Position numbers and translations under genes: made by a program. A stretch of 39,787 nt of DNA from a virus: positions 1 to 39,787 of IMG/VR virus record IMGVR_UViG_3300028024_000017; one strand, 5' to 3'. The notes below the pieces were generated by a model. That model had not been told where the DNA came from. It did no database searches and saw only the letters and a program-made list of their open reading frames with translations. Shown here in pieces: positions 7,049 to 15,450 of the stretch. The number at the start of each line of letters is the position of its first letter. Positions within the stretch are counted from its first letter, which is position 1.

Positions 7049-8162
7049 ACACGCTCTCCTTTCGGCTTCCTCTTCTCACAGATGGTTACATTGCCCGCCT
7101 TCTGCAAGGCTTTGTGAGAGTCATGAGGACAAAGGCAGCGACTATGCAGCTGAAGGAACGGACGCCCATACGCTCTGCGAGTATAAGCTAAAGACTTCGC
7201 TCGGTATCCGTGCCAAAGACCCCACCGCCTACCTTACCTTCTTCAACAAAGAGATGGAAGACTGCGCCAACGGCTATGCCGCCTATATCCTCGAAATTGT
7301 GGAAACGGCGAAGCAGGTCTGCGCCGACCCGGTTGTCCTCATTGAACAACGGCTCGATTTCTCCAAGTATGTTCAGGGCGGCTTCGGTACCGGTGACTGC
7401 TTGGTTATAGCGGACGGATTGCTCCACATAGTGGACTATAAGCACGGACAGGGCGTTTTGGTGGAAGCGAAAGATAACCCACAAATGATGTTGTATGCGC
7501 TGGGAGCCTTGGAAATCTTCGACGGCATCTACGACATCGATACGGTTTCGATGACCATCTTCCAACCCAGGCGTGACAATGTATCCACCTACACGGTGTC
7601 CAAGGAATCCCTATACCAATGGGCTGAGGAAGTCCTGAAACCAGCGGCCCAACTGGCTTACGCCGGGGACGGAAAATTTAACTGCGGCGAATGGTGCCAG
7701 TTCTGTAAAGTTAAGCACGATTGCCTTGCCAGAGCCGAACGCAACCTAGAACTCGCCCAATATGACTTCAAGCTTCCCCCTCTGCTGGAGGAAGATGAAA
7801 TGGAAGATATTCTTGACAAAATTGATGACCTTATCTCGTGGGCGTCAGACATCAAGGACTACGCCCTGCAGGCTGCCCTCGGCGGTAAACAATGGAACGG
7901 ATGGAAACTGGTCGAAGGCCGCTCCAACCGCAGATACACCGATGAGGCGGCGGTGGTTGAAGCAGTCAGCGCGACGGGATTTAACCCGTACGAGCGCAAG
8001 GTTCTGGGAATTACCGCCATGACCACTCTGCTTGGTAAAAAACGCTTTGAAGAAGTTCTCGGCGGTTTCATAGAAAAGCCGCCAGGCAAACCGACACTTG
8101 TACCGGAAAGCGATAAACGCCCGGCAATCTATACCGCACAACAAGATTTTAATGAATTTTAG
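7041..8162 (+). CDS. DUF2800 protein, Cas4/RecB-like nuclease fold
   Basis: 373 residues. The pattern GTGDCLVIADG (about residue 116) and IVDYKHGQG (about 131) is the PD-(D/E)xK nuclease core, preceded by AEGTDAHTLCEY in the N-terminal helix. Cysteines in CGEWCQFCKVKHDC (about 214-228), perhaps with an N-terminal one, are placed as in Cas4/AddB iron-sulfur nucleases. It probably processes DNA ends during phage replication or recombination together with the SSB immediately downstream. ATG 7041 overlaps the preceding stop. Length and motifs look complete. Confidence 0.85.
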   Translation: MGKHALLSASSSHRWLHCPPSARLCESHEDKGSDYAAEGTDAHTLCEYKLKTSLGIRAKDPTAYLTFFNKEMEDCANGYAAYILEIVETAKQVCADPVVLIEQRLDFSKYVQGGFGTGDCLVIADGLLHIVDYKHGQGVLVEAKDNPQMMLYALGALEIFDGIYDIDTVSMTIFQPRRDNVSTYTVSKESLYQWAEEVLKPAAQLAYAGDGKFNCGEWCQFCKVKHDCLARAERNLELAQYDFKLPPLLEEDEMEDILDKIDDLISWASDIKDYALQAALGGKQWNGWKLVEGRSNRRYTDEAAVVEAVSATGFNPYERKVLGITAMTTLLGKKRFEEVLGGFIEKPPGKPTLVPESDKRPAIYTAQQDFNEF

Positions 8163-8174
8163 GAGGAAAATCTT

Positions 8175-8753
8175 ATGTTTAACAACGCAATCAAAGACAA
8201 TAGCAACGCTATGAAGGTTATCACCGGTCCCAATACCCGCTGGTCATACGCCAACGTCTGGGAAGCCAAATCCATTAACGGCGGCGCTCCCAAATTCTCG
8301 GTATCACTCATCATCCCCAAGACGGATAGTCGCACAATAGCAAAAATCAAGGCCGCAATCGAAGCCGCCTATCGTGAAGGTGAAGCCAAGCTGAAAGGCA
8401 ATGGTAAAACTGTACCTCCCCTTTCCGCTATCAAGACTCCACTGCGTGACGGCGATACCGAACGCCCGGACGATCCCGCCTATGCCAACGCTTACTTCAT
8501 TAACGCCAACTCCGCAACCGCACCCGGCATCGTGGATGCCGACCGCCAGCCCGTCCTTGACCGTTCCGAGGTTTACAGCGGTGTCTACGGCAGAGCAAGT
8601 ATCAACTTCTATGCCTTTAACAGCAACGGAAACAGGGGTATTGCCTGCGGACTGAACAATTTGCAGAAAATCCGTGACGGCGAACCTCTCGGCGGCAAGT
8701 CCAGAGCTGAGGACGATTTCGCTACTGAAATCGACGAGGACTTCCTCGCCTAA
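8175..8753 (+). CDS. Enc34-like single-stranded DNA-binding protein (DUF2815)
   Basis: 192 residues beginning MFNNAIKDNSNAMKVITGPN with AGGAGG just upstream. The family (DUF2815, now linked to phage Enc34 ssDNA-binding protein) forms an OB fold; visible hallmarks are WSYANVWEAKSINGG near the start, KFSVSLIIPK, and GVYGRASINFYAFN followed by an asparagine-rich turn. The tail is acidic (EDDFATEIDEDFLA), as in SSBs that recruit partners. It follows DUF2800 with a 12-base gap and precedes the DNA polymerase, from which it is now separated by an HNH endonuclease. Confidence 0.85.
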   Translation: MFNNAIKDNSNAMKVITGPNTRWSYANVWEAKSINGGAPKFSVSLIIPKTDSRTIAKIKAAIEAAYREGEAKLKGNGKTVPPLSAIKTPLRDGDTERPDDPAYANAYFINANSATAPGIVDADRQPVLDRSEVYSGVYGRASINFYAFNSNGNRGIACGLNNLQKIRDGEPLGGKSRAEDDFATEIDEDFLA

Positions 8754-8824
8754 ATCTGGATGCCTAAAGGGGTGGCAGGGCAATCTGCCCCCCCTGCTTG
8801 GGGTTACGAAAGGATGGTGACGAT

Positions 8825-9346
8825 ATGAACGAAGAAGTTTGGAAAGACATACCTGGTTATGAGGGCAAATACCAAGTAAGCAATCTGGGTAGGGTGAAAA
8901 GCCTCAGCCGGATAATTCATGGTGCAAATCAATCTTCGGCCTATACGTGGGTAAGTAAAGAAAGAATACTGCGTCCAGGCAGGCATGATAAATCCGGCCA
9001 CTTATCTGTGATGCTAAACAGTCCGAGAAGATGCTGCCTTGTACACCAGCTTGTATTAAGAGCTTTTATTGGTGAATCCTCTGACGGTACCGTTGTCTTG
9101 CACAAAAATGGTGATTCAGCCGATAACCGGCTCGAAAACCTCAGATATGATACGCAATCAGAAAATGTGCATGATGTTTATCGGCAAGGTAAGGCATGGA
9201 AAAAGCTAACTGCTGATGATGTGGAGTCAATTCGCTTTGGTCTTGCATGCGGTATGTCCTGCCGGGAGCTTGGTAGTATGTACGATGTAGGGCATCAAGC
9301 AATAAGCAAGATAAAGAATAGAGAGCGCTACCAATGGCTGAAATAA
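8825..9346 (+). CDS. HNH homing endonuclease (NUMOD4 plus HNH plus HTH)
   Basis: 173 residues. The N-terminus EEVWKDIPGYEGKYQVSNLG is the NUMOD4 DNA-binding motif of freestanding homing endonucleases. An HNH core follows (LVHQLVLRAFIG, VVLHKNGDSADNRLENLRY), then a C-terminal helix-turn-helix (LTADDVESIRFGLACGMSCRELG). It probably nicks or cuts phage lines lacking it and so spreads itself. It sits between the SSB and polymerase genes and overlaps the polymerase start by 13 bases, so insertion left no gap. Its codon use (many ATA, AGA, TAT) is unlike the SSB before it, which supports recent arrival. Confidence 0.85.
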   Translation: MNEEVWKDIPGYEGKYQVSNLGRVKSLSRIIHGANQSSAYTWVSKERILRPGRHDKSGHLSVMLNSPRRCCLVHQLVLRAFIGESSDGTVVLHKNGDSADNRLENLRYDTQSENVHDVYRQGKAWKKLTADDVESIRFGLACGMSCRELGSMYDVGHQAISKIKNRERYQWLK

Positions 9347-11283
9347 AAACGCTGCTATGCGATATAGAGACTTTCTCGTCTGAAAATCTATCAAAATGTG
9401 GCGTATACAGATATTCAGAGGCTGCCGATTTCGAAATTCTCTTGTTTGGCTACTGCCCAGATGAGGGTCCGATTAGGGTAATCGACCTCACATCCGATGA
9501 AATGATCCCGCAAGACATAATCGATGCAATACAAAGCCCAGAAGTAGTGAAATATGCCCACAATAGCTCATTCGAGCGAGTATGCCTCAGCCGTTTTTTG
9601 GGTTTGCCAGATGGCGAATACCTTAATCCAGAGGCATGGAAATGTACGATGGTGTGGGCGGCCTATATGGGATTACCGTTTTCGCTTGAGGGCGTGGGCG
9701 CAGTATTGGGTTTGAACAAGCAAAAGCTTAAAGAAGGATCAAACCTAATAAAGTACTTTTGCGGCCCTTGCGCTCCTTCGAAGGCAAATGGCGGGCGCAC
9801 CCGCAATCTTTCTGAACATGCCCCGGACAAATGGGAAATGTTTAAAGAATACAACAAGAGAGATGTGGAGGCTGAATTGGCCATAAAACAAAGACTCTTA
9901 AGATTTCCAGTTCTGGATTTCGTGTGGGATGAATACCACCTTTCGGAAGTAATAAATGACAGAGGCGTTCATGTAGACAAAGTTCTGCTACAGGAGGCCA
10001 TTGCAATAGATGAACGCTCCCGCGCTGATCTCACAAACACCATAAAGATGCTGACCAAGCTAGAGAACCCGAACTCATTCGCGCAGATGAAGCAGTGGCT
10101 TTCTGACAATGGTATTGAAACCGATACGCTCGGTAAAAAGACTGTCGCAGAGCTTTTGAAAATTGCTCCGCCGGAATTGCAGAAAGTTCTGACTCTTCAA
10201 CAGCAGCTGGCCAAATCCTCCGTCAAGAAATATCAGGCGATGATGAAAACGGTGTGCGCCGATGGGCGCATAAGAGGGATGTTCTTTTTCTACGGTGCCA
10301 ATAGAACCGGCCGTTTCTCAAGCAAATATGTGCAGCTTCAAAACCTGCCTCAAAACCACATGCCCGACCTGGAACAGGCTCGAAACCTCGTCCGTTCAGG
10401 CAACTTTGCGGCTTTGGAAATGCTCTATGATTCCATACCGGAGGTGCTGTCGGAACTGATCCGCACGGCTTTCGTACCGAAACCCGGATGCAAATTCATC
10501 GTGGCAGACTTCTCGGCGATTGAGGCACGGGTCATCGCATGGCTTGCGGGTGAAAAGTGGCGTCAGGATGTCTTTGAATCCGGCGGTGATATTTACTGCG
10601 CTTCCGCTTCCCAGATGTTCCGGGTGCCGGTGGAGAAACATGGCGTTAACAGTCATCTGCGGCAGAAAGGTAAGATTGCGGAACTGGCCCTCGGCTACGG
10701 CGGATCGGTCGGTGCGCTCAAAGCTATGGGTGCACTTGAAATGGGGCTTAAAGAGGAAGAACTGCAACCACTTGTTTCCGCTTGGAGGTTGTCAAACCCC
10801 AATATCGTAAGACTCTGGTGGGATATCGACCGTGCCGCGATGAAGGCGGTCAAGGAACGCGCCACTACAGAAACACACGGCATCCGCTTTTCCTATCAGA
10901 GCGGAATGCTCTTTATTATGCTCCCTTCCGGCAGGCGTCTTGCCTATGTGAAGCCCCGTATCGGTGAGAACCGGTTTGGCTCAGATTGCATCACCTTCGA
11001 GGGTGTCGGTGGCACAAAGAAATGGGAGCGGATTGAAAGCTACGGCCCCAAGCTCACGGAAAATATCGTGCAGGCCACGAGCCGGGACATCCTCTGCTTT
11101 GCCATGCAGAACCTCCGTCACCTCCCCATCGTGATGCACGTCCACGATGAGATTGTTATCGAAGCAAATCCTGGCTTATCCGTTGCGGAAATATGTGGCC
11201 TGATGGCACATACGCCTCCCTGGGCAAAAGGGCTTCTGCTCCGCGCCGAAGGTTATGAAACAGATTTTTATAAAAAGGACTGA
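9334..11283 (+). CDS. Family A DNA polymerase with 3'-5' exonuclease
   Basis: 649 residues. Exonuclease motifs: CDIETFS (residues 9-15), YAHNSSFE (about 74) and YNKRDVEAE (about 172). Polymerase motifs: A in VADFSAIEARVIAWLAGE, B in RQKGKIAELALGYGG, and C in MHVHDEIVIEA. All catalytic acids are present, so it should be an active replicative polymerase without the 5' nuclease domain. The start is ATG 9334 inside the end of the HNH gene. The first third is more AT-rich and uses ATA and AGA often, the rest hardly at all, suggesting a recombination joint. Copy C of the RNA element begins seven bases after its stop. Confidence 0.93.
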   Translation: MAEIKTLLCDIETFSSENLSKCGVYRYSEAADFEILLFGYCPDEGPIRVIDLTSDEMIPQDIIDAIQSPEVVKYAHNSSFERVCLSRFLGLPDGEYLNPEAWKCTMVWAAYMGLPFSLEGVGAVLGLNKQKLKEGSNLIKYFCGPCAPSKANGGRTRNLSEHAPDKWEMFKEYNKRDVEAELAIKQRLLRFPVLDFVWDEYHLSEVINDRGVHVDKVLLQEAIAIDERSRADLTNTIKMLTKLENPNSFAQMKQWLSDNGIETDTLGKKTVAELLKIAPPELQKVLTLQQQLAKSSVKKYQAMMKTVCADGRIRGMFFFYGANRTGRFSSKYVQLQNLPQNHMPDLEQARNLVRSGNFAALEMLYDSIPEVLSELIRTAFVPKPGCKFIVADFSAIEARVIAWLAGEKWRQDVFESGGDIYCASASQMFRVPVEKHGVNSHLRQKGKIAELALGYGGSVGALKAMGALEMGLKEEELQPLVSAWRLSNPNIVRLWWDIDRAAMKAVKERATTETHGIRFSYQSGMLFIMLPSGRRLAYVKPRIGENRFGSDCITFEGVGGTKKWERIESYGPKLTENIVQATSRDILCFAMQNLRHLPIVMHVHDEIVIEANPGLSVAEICGLMAHTPPWAKGLLLRAEGYETDFYKKD

Positions 11284-11289
11284 CAGGAA

Positions 11290-11355
11290 AGTACTCAAAA
11301 GCCTCTTCCCTGTCCTGTGGAAGGTAGAGGGCGATGACGCCCCGAAGACAGGAGG
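11290..11355 (+). ncRNA. GTACTCAA-box RNA element, copy C
   Basis: AAGTACTCAAAA is followed by CCTCT (11302-11306) pairing with AGAGG (11326-11330) and the loop CTGTCCTGTGGAAGGT. Here the 3' arm can instead form GGGCG (11329-11333) with CGCCC (11338-11342). The loop CCTGTC (11309-11314) is complementary to GACAGG (11347-11352), which overlaps the ribosome binding site GGAGG (11351-11355) of the gene at 11363. The pairing partners differ from copies B and D but reach the same target. Confidence 0.6.
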
Positions 11356-11362
11356 TTCAAAA

Positions 11363-11578
11363 ATGTTCTATGTAAAGGAGAATATCAGTGAAACGGTTGA
11401 GGTAACTATGGAAATCCACGATGAAAATGTGTTCTGTACCTGCCCGGATTGCGGATGTGAGGTCCCCGTTGACCTTGCGGAACTGTTCGGCGGTGGCGAG
11501 GGTGATCTGTACAGCACTGCTATTTGCTGCACTAAGTGTAGCCTGGCAAGACAGGAGGTTGGCGATGGACAAATATAA
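11363..11578 (+). CDS. Small zinc-ribbon-like protein
   Basis: 71 residues. An acidic N-terminal stretch (MFYVKENISETVEVTMEIHD) precedes two cysteine pairs, CTCPDCGC and CCTKC, spaced as in a zinc ribbon. It could be a nucleic-acid- or protein-binding adaptor. ATG 11363 lies seven bases after GGAGG; the longer frame starting at 11255 would run through the RNA element and the polymerase end. It overlaps the next gene by 14 bases and opens the second replication operon. Confidence 0.7.
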   Translation: MFYVKENISETVEVTMEIHDENVFCTCPDCGCEVPVDLAELFGGGEGDLYSTAICCTKCSLARQEVGDGQI

Positions 11579-11984
11579 CAGCGAGGGTTACCCAGACCCA
11601 ACCGCCTACGAAGCCTTAACTGTTGTAGAAAAAGAGGAAAAAGACGCAAAAGCCTATCTCTCCCTTGTCTACATCGCCTCGCCGTTTGCGGGCGATACGG
11701 AGAGGAATACCGAACGGGCGCGTGGTTACTGCCGATTTGCTGTCAGCAAGGGGTGCATTCCCCTTGCACCTCACCTGCTCTATCCACAGTTTATGGATGA
11801 CAGCGACAGAGAGCAGCGCGAGTTTGGTCTCCGCTTTGCCCTTATTTTGCTCACCAAATGCGATGAGCTATGGGTGTTTGGCGACAAGTTCAGCGATGGT
11901 ATGTTGCGGGAGATCGCAAAAGCCAAGCGAAAAGGCAAACCAATCCGGTATTTCAACAGCAAATGCGAGGAGGTGACAAGGTGA
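11565..11984 (+). CDS. DUF4406-like nucleoside-processing fold protein
   Basis: 139 residues. LVYIASPFAGDTERNTERAR, CIPLAPHLLYPQF and TKCDELWVFGDKFSDGM are the pattern of the DUF4406/nucleoside 2-deoxyribosyltransferase-like group (SPF.GD near the start, then an acidic substrate pocket). A role in nucleotide metabolism or base modification of phage DNA is possible but not shown. ATG 11565 has AGGAGG seven bases upstream; the longer frame starting at 11421 would lie inside the previous gene. It overlaps the antirepressor start by four bases. Confidence 0.75.
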   Translation: MDKYNSEGYPDPTAYEALTVVEKEEKDAKAYLSLVYIASPFAGDTERNTERARGYCRFAVSKGCIPLAPHLLYPQFMDDSDREQREFGLRFALILLTKCDELWVFGDKFSDGMLREIAKAKRKGKPIRYFNSKCEEVTR

Positions 11985-12610
11985 AAGACTTAATACCCAT
12001 CAATTATGAGAGCGAGAAACCGACCGTTAGGGGGCGTGACTTACACGAAGCATTGAAAGTTGAAACCAGATACAACGACTGGTTCTCCAGAATGTGCGGA
12101 TATGGTTTTAGCGAGGGAAAGGACTTTTACTCATATTTGAGTAAAAGCGACAACGGCAGGCCCAGCACAGAACATGCTGTTTCAATCGCAATGGCTAAGG
12201 AAGTTTGTATGCTTCAGCGAAGCGAGATGGGCAGAAAATTCCGGCAATACTTCATCTCTGTTGAGGAAGCTTGGAATTCCCCTGAAAAGGTAATGGAACG
12301 GGCATTGCAGATTGCCCACCAGCGCGCCATAGAAGCAGAACGGCGAATTCTTGCCCTGACCGAGGAGAATGAAACGCTGGAAATCGCACTAAACACCTCT
12401 CTCCAGTTCTATACGGTTGCGAAGTACAACAGGATATTCAATATGAAATGGAGTCTTGCACAGTGTCAGGCCATCGGCAAACGCCTCTCGGCATACTGCC
12501 GCTCCCGCGCCATCGAAATAAGGATATGTGAAACGAACGACGAAAGGTTCGGAGCAGTGAACAGCTATCCAATCATCGCTTGGGAGGATTTCCTGGAGGC
12601 GTTACGATGA
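11981..12610 (+). CDS. AntA/AntB-type antirepressor
   Basis: 209 residues, GTG start behind GAGGAGGTG. Residues 1-105 match the AntA/AntB antirepressor domain (RGRDLHEALKVETRYNDWF, GFSEGKDFYSY, then HAVSIAMAKEVCMLQRSEMG). A coiled coil follows (about 112-145) and then a C-terminal domain that probably binds DNA (KYNRIFNMKWSLAQCQAIGK). Such proteins counter the lysogeny repressor to promote induction. No matching repressor gene is visible in the window, so its target is unknown or encoded elsewhere. Its stop overlaps the next start (ATGA). Confidence 0.85.
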   Translation: MKDLIPINYESEKPTVRGRDLHEALKVETRYNDWFSRMCGYGFSEGKDFYSYLSKSDNGRPSTEHAVSIAMAKEVCMLQRSEMGRKFRQYFISVEEAWNSPEKVMERALQIAHQRAIEAERRILALTEENETLEIALNTSLQFYTVAKYNRIFNMKWSLAQCQAIGKRLSAYCRSRAIEIRICETNDERFGAVNSYPIIAWEDFLEALR

Positions 12611-15003
12611 GAGACCTAAATATTGCCTACGGCAACAGTCGCATGGATAAGAAGTGGAAAAACAGCGACATCTCCTGGGATGACTTTTGCACACGGGTTA
12701 ATTCCACTGTCCGCACCACGGAAACCGTGGAAGAATACCGCAAACTGAAGAAAGGTCAGCAGGACGAGATCAAGGATGTCGGTGGCTATGTGGCAGGTCA
12801 CCTCAAGACTGGCCGCCGCAAAAAGGGATTTGTACTCTGCCGCTCCATGATTCTTCTGGATATGGACTATGGCACTCCGGGTGTTTGGGACGAAGTCATT
12901 ATGAAGTGCGACTTCAAGTGCTGCGCCTATTCCACTCATAAACACACCCCGGAAAAGCCTCGTATCCGTCTTGCCATTCCCCTCTCCCGTGACGTCAGCG
13001 AAGCGGAATATCCCGCGGTGGCCCGGATGGTAGCAAAGGACATTGGAATTGACCTGTTTGATGATACCACCTATGAAGCACACCGGCTCATGTACTGGCC
13101 GTCCACCTCTATGAACGGTGAGTTTTGGTTTCAGAAGAAGGATGGCAGCGATCTTAACCCGGATGTATACCTTACCCGCTATAACGATTGGCAGGATGAA
13201 TCCACTTGGCCGCGCTCCAGCCGCCAATCTGAAGTGGTGCGAACTGGTGTCGTCGAAGCAGGAAATCCGCTCACCAAGCCGGGTATCATCGGTGCGTTCA
13301 ACCGTACCTACACCGTTGAGGATGCAATCGAAGCCTTCCTCCCCGATATTTATGAGCCGTCCGCCATGAACGGCAGATACGACTATATCCCCGCCGACAG
13401 CAGCGCGGGCGTGGTTATCTACGACAGCAAGTTCGCGTACAGCCACCACGCCACCGACCCCGCTTGCGGAAAACTGCTGAACGCTTTTGACCTGGTACGG
13501 CTTCATAAATTCCGCGGCCTTGACGATAAGTCCGCCGAAGATACCCCGGTCAATAAGTTGCCTTCCTACAAGGCAATGACGGAACTTGCCGTGAAAGACG
13601 AGCGCGTGAAGCTGCTTTTGGCGGAAGAACGCCGGGCGCAGGCATCAGTCGATTTTGCCGAAGAAAATACGGACTGGGAGAAAAACCTTGAGTATGAACC
13701 GCGCTCCACAGTGCTTAAAAACTCCCTTGGCAACCTGCTGCTGATCATGAAAAACGATCCAAAATTGCAAGGTATACGATATAACCGTCTTGCGAATCAG
13801 ATTTACGGCGATGACGCCCTGCCGTGGGAACGCCCGTATCAATCGTGGCGGGATGCGGATATGGCGCAGCTTGTGGCGTATGTAGATAAAACCTACGGCA
13901 CGTTTTCTTCCCGCAACTATGAGCTTGCGCTCACTAAGGTTGCGGACGACCGTGCCTATCACCCTATCCGCGATTACCTCGATAATCTGCCTGAATGGGA
14001 CGGTATCCAACGAGTGGAAACCTTACTGGTCAGGTATTTTGGCGCGGAGGATACGGAGTACACCAAGATGGTCACCCGCAAAACTCTCGCGGCTGCGGTG
14101 GCCCGTATTTATCAGCCGGGTATAAAGTTTGACTCCATGCTAGTCTTAAACGGCCAGACCGATCTTGGCAAATCGACCTTCTTTGCCCGTCTTGCCGGAG
14201 ACTGGTTTTCCGACAGCTTGAACTTTACCGATATGGGTAAAGGCAAAGATGCCGCAGAGAAAATCCAGGGTATCTGGATTGTGGAAATCCCAGAACTAGC
14301 GGGCCTGTCGAAAATGGATGTCAATAACATTAAGGGTTTCCTGTCCCGTCAGGATGACCAGTACCGTCCCTCCTATGGGAGAACAGTCGAAAGTCATCCG
14401 CGACAATGTATAATCGTCGGCTCCACGAATGCGGAAAGTGCGGGATTTCTGCGTGATACCACCGGGAACCGCCGTTTCTGGGTCGTGCGTGTCTGGGGTG
14501 GCGGCAAAAAAGGCTGGGATTTGCCCGAAGCCGATGTGCCGCAAATTTGGGCGGAAACAAAACACTACTGGATGCAGGGCGAAAAACTATATCTGGAAGG
14601 CAGCGCGGCAGAACAGGCAAAAGCTGAACAGACGACGGCCCTTGAAGCCGATGAGCGCGAAGGCGTGGTCCGTGAGTACCTCGATATGCTCCTGCCGGAA
14701 AACTGGTATGACATGGATTTGTACAGCCGAAAACACTACTTTTCTGCGGACGACCCATTGCAGCCGGAAGGCAAAAATCAGCGCGAGTATGTCAGCAATA
14801 TGGAGATTTGGTGCGAGTGCTTCGGCAATGATCGGGGAAAGTTTGAGCGCCAGGCGGACAGCTACAAAATAAAGCTCATCATGCAAAAGATCGGCGGCTG
14901 GGCATATTCCGGCCAGAAAAAGAAAATCAAAGGCTATGGTGCTCAGTATGTGTGGGTGCGGACCATAGACGGAACCATAAACTCCAATCTCGGAACCTCT
15001 TAG
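12607..15003 (+). CDS. VapE-like replicative primase-helicase
   Basis: 798 residues. The N-terminal 250 residues look like an archaeo-eukaryotic primase domain: ILLDMDYGTPG (catalytic acids), YSTHKHTPEKPRIRLAIPLS (with the conserved His and Arg), and RLMYWPSTS. The C-terminal half is a VapE/superfamily 3-like ATPase: LNGQTDLGKSTF (Walker A, about residue 515), IWIVEIPELAGL (Walker B), IVGSTN, then the arginine-rich TGNRRFWVV. It probably primes and unwinds phage DNA, starting at the repeats just downstream. 'Virulence-associated' is historical naming. ATG 12607 overlaps the antirepressor stop. Confidence 0.88.
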   Translation: MRDLNIAYGNSRMDKKWKNSDISWDDFCTRVNSTVRTTETVEEYRKLKKGQQDEIKDVGGYVAGHLKTGRRKKGFVLCRSMILLDMDYGTPGVWDEVIMKCDFKCCAYSTHKHTPEKPRIRLAIPLSRDVSEAEYPAVARMVAKDIGIDLFDDTTYEAHRLMYWPSTSMNGEFWFQKKDGSDLNPDVYLTRYNDWQDESTWPRSSRQSEVVRTGVVEAGNPLTKPGIIGAFNRTYTVEDAIEAFLPDIYEPSAMNGRYDYIPADSSAGVVIYDSKFAYSHHATDPACGKLLNAFDLVRLHKFRGLDDKSAEDTPVNKLPSYKAMTELAVKDERVKLLLAEERRAQASVDFAEENTDWEKNLEYEPRSTVLKNSLGNLLLIMKNDPKLQGIRYNRLANQIYGDDALPWERPYQSWRDADMAQLVAYVDKTYGTFSSRNYELALTKVADDRAYHPIRDYLDNLPEWDGIQRVETLLVRYFGAEDTEYTKMVTRKTLAAAVARIYQPGIKFDSMLVLNGQTDLGKSTFFARLAGDWFSDSLNFTDMGKGKDAAEKIQGIWIVEIPELAGLSKMDVNNIKGFLSRQDDQYRPSYGRTVESHPRQCIIVGSTNAESAGFLRDTTGNRRFWVVRVWGGGKKGWDLPEADVPQIWAETKHYWMQGEKLYLEGSAAEQAKAEQTTALEADEREGVVREYLDMLLPENWYDMDLYSRKHYFSADDPLQPEGKNQREYVSNMEIWCECFGNDRGKFERQADSYKIKLIMQKIGGWAYSGQKKKIKGYGAQYVWVRTIDGTINSNLGTS

Positions 15004-15032
15004 AACCTTGATATATCAACGCTTTTTCCAAG

Positions 15033-15144
15033 GGTTCCATAGTTCCAATATAAATAAAGAATTATGGATACAGGAAAAGAGCTATCGCCCGTACCTGCAT
15101 ATACGCGCGTATAGGTTATATGGAATTCGTGGAACTTTGGAACC
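15033..15144. repeat. Candidate replication origin: TTCCA repeats and palindrome
   Basis: Between the primase-helicase and VRR-NUC genes (165 bases without a gene) GGTTCCATAGTTCCA (15033-15047) is matched by the inverted copy TGGAACTTTGGAACC (15130-15144), 14 of 15 bases. Extra TTCCA/TGGAA units lie at about 15025 and 15121. Inside is a perfect 14-base palindrome, TATACGCGCGTATA (15100-15113). Such spaced inverted sites next to an initiator gene suggest an origin or an operator. No experimental support is available here. Confidence 0.45.
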
Positions 15145-15168
15145 TTAGAACTCGCAGAAAGGACTTGT

Positions 15169-15450
15169 ATGAGAGAAAAAACGATAGAGTCAAAACTTAA
15201 AATAACAGTTAAGTCAATGGGCGGCATCGCCCTGAAGTTGATTTCATCGGGTTTTGATGGGGTGCCTGACCGCTTAGTGCTTCTCCCCCATGGTAAGCTG
15301 GCGTTCATAGAACTCAAAGCGACGGGAAAACGACCGCGCCCTTTGCAGGAAAAACGAAAAAAGCAATTGGAAGCGTTAGGCTTTTCAGTATTCTGCATTG
15401 ACAGTGCTGAGCAAATCGGAGGAATCCTTGATGAAATACAGTCCCCATGA
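15169..15450 (+). CDS. VRR-NUC domain nuclease
   Basis: 93 residues, the size of a minimal stand-alone VRR-NUC. The PD-(D/E)xK core is GFDGVPDRLVLLPHGKLAF then IELKATGKRPRPLQ: Asp in PDR and the E-x-K in IELK are present. Known relatives act as structure-specific nucleases, for example on branched DNA (the Holliday junction-cleaving activity of small viral VRR-NUC proteins). ATG 15169 follows GAAAGGA. It overlaps the SNF2 helicase by 20 bases and the two probably act together on replication intermediates. Confidence 0.9.
   Translation: MREKTIESKLKITVKSMGGIALKLISSGFDGVPDRLVLLPHGKLAFIELKATGKRPRPLQEKRKKQLEALGFSVFCIDSAEQIGGILDEIQSP

Noticed and set aside
12616-13506. Long minus-strand open frame (296 codons) inside the primase-helicase gene
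   Set aside because: It lies fully antisense to a gene with clear primase and helicase motifs, lacks a ribosome binding site, and its product shows no domain; a codon-bias shadow.
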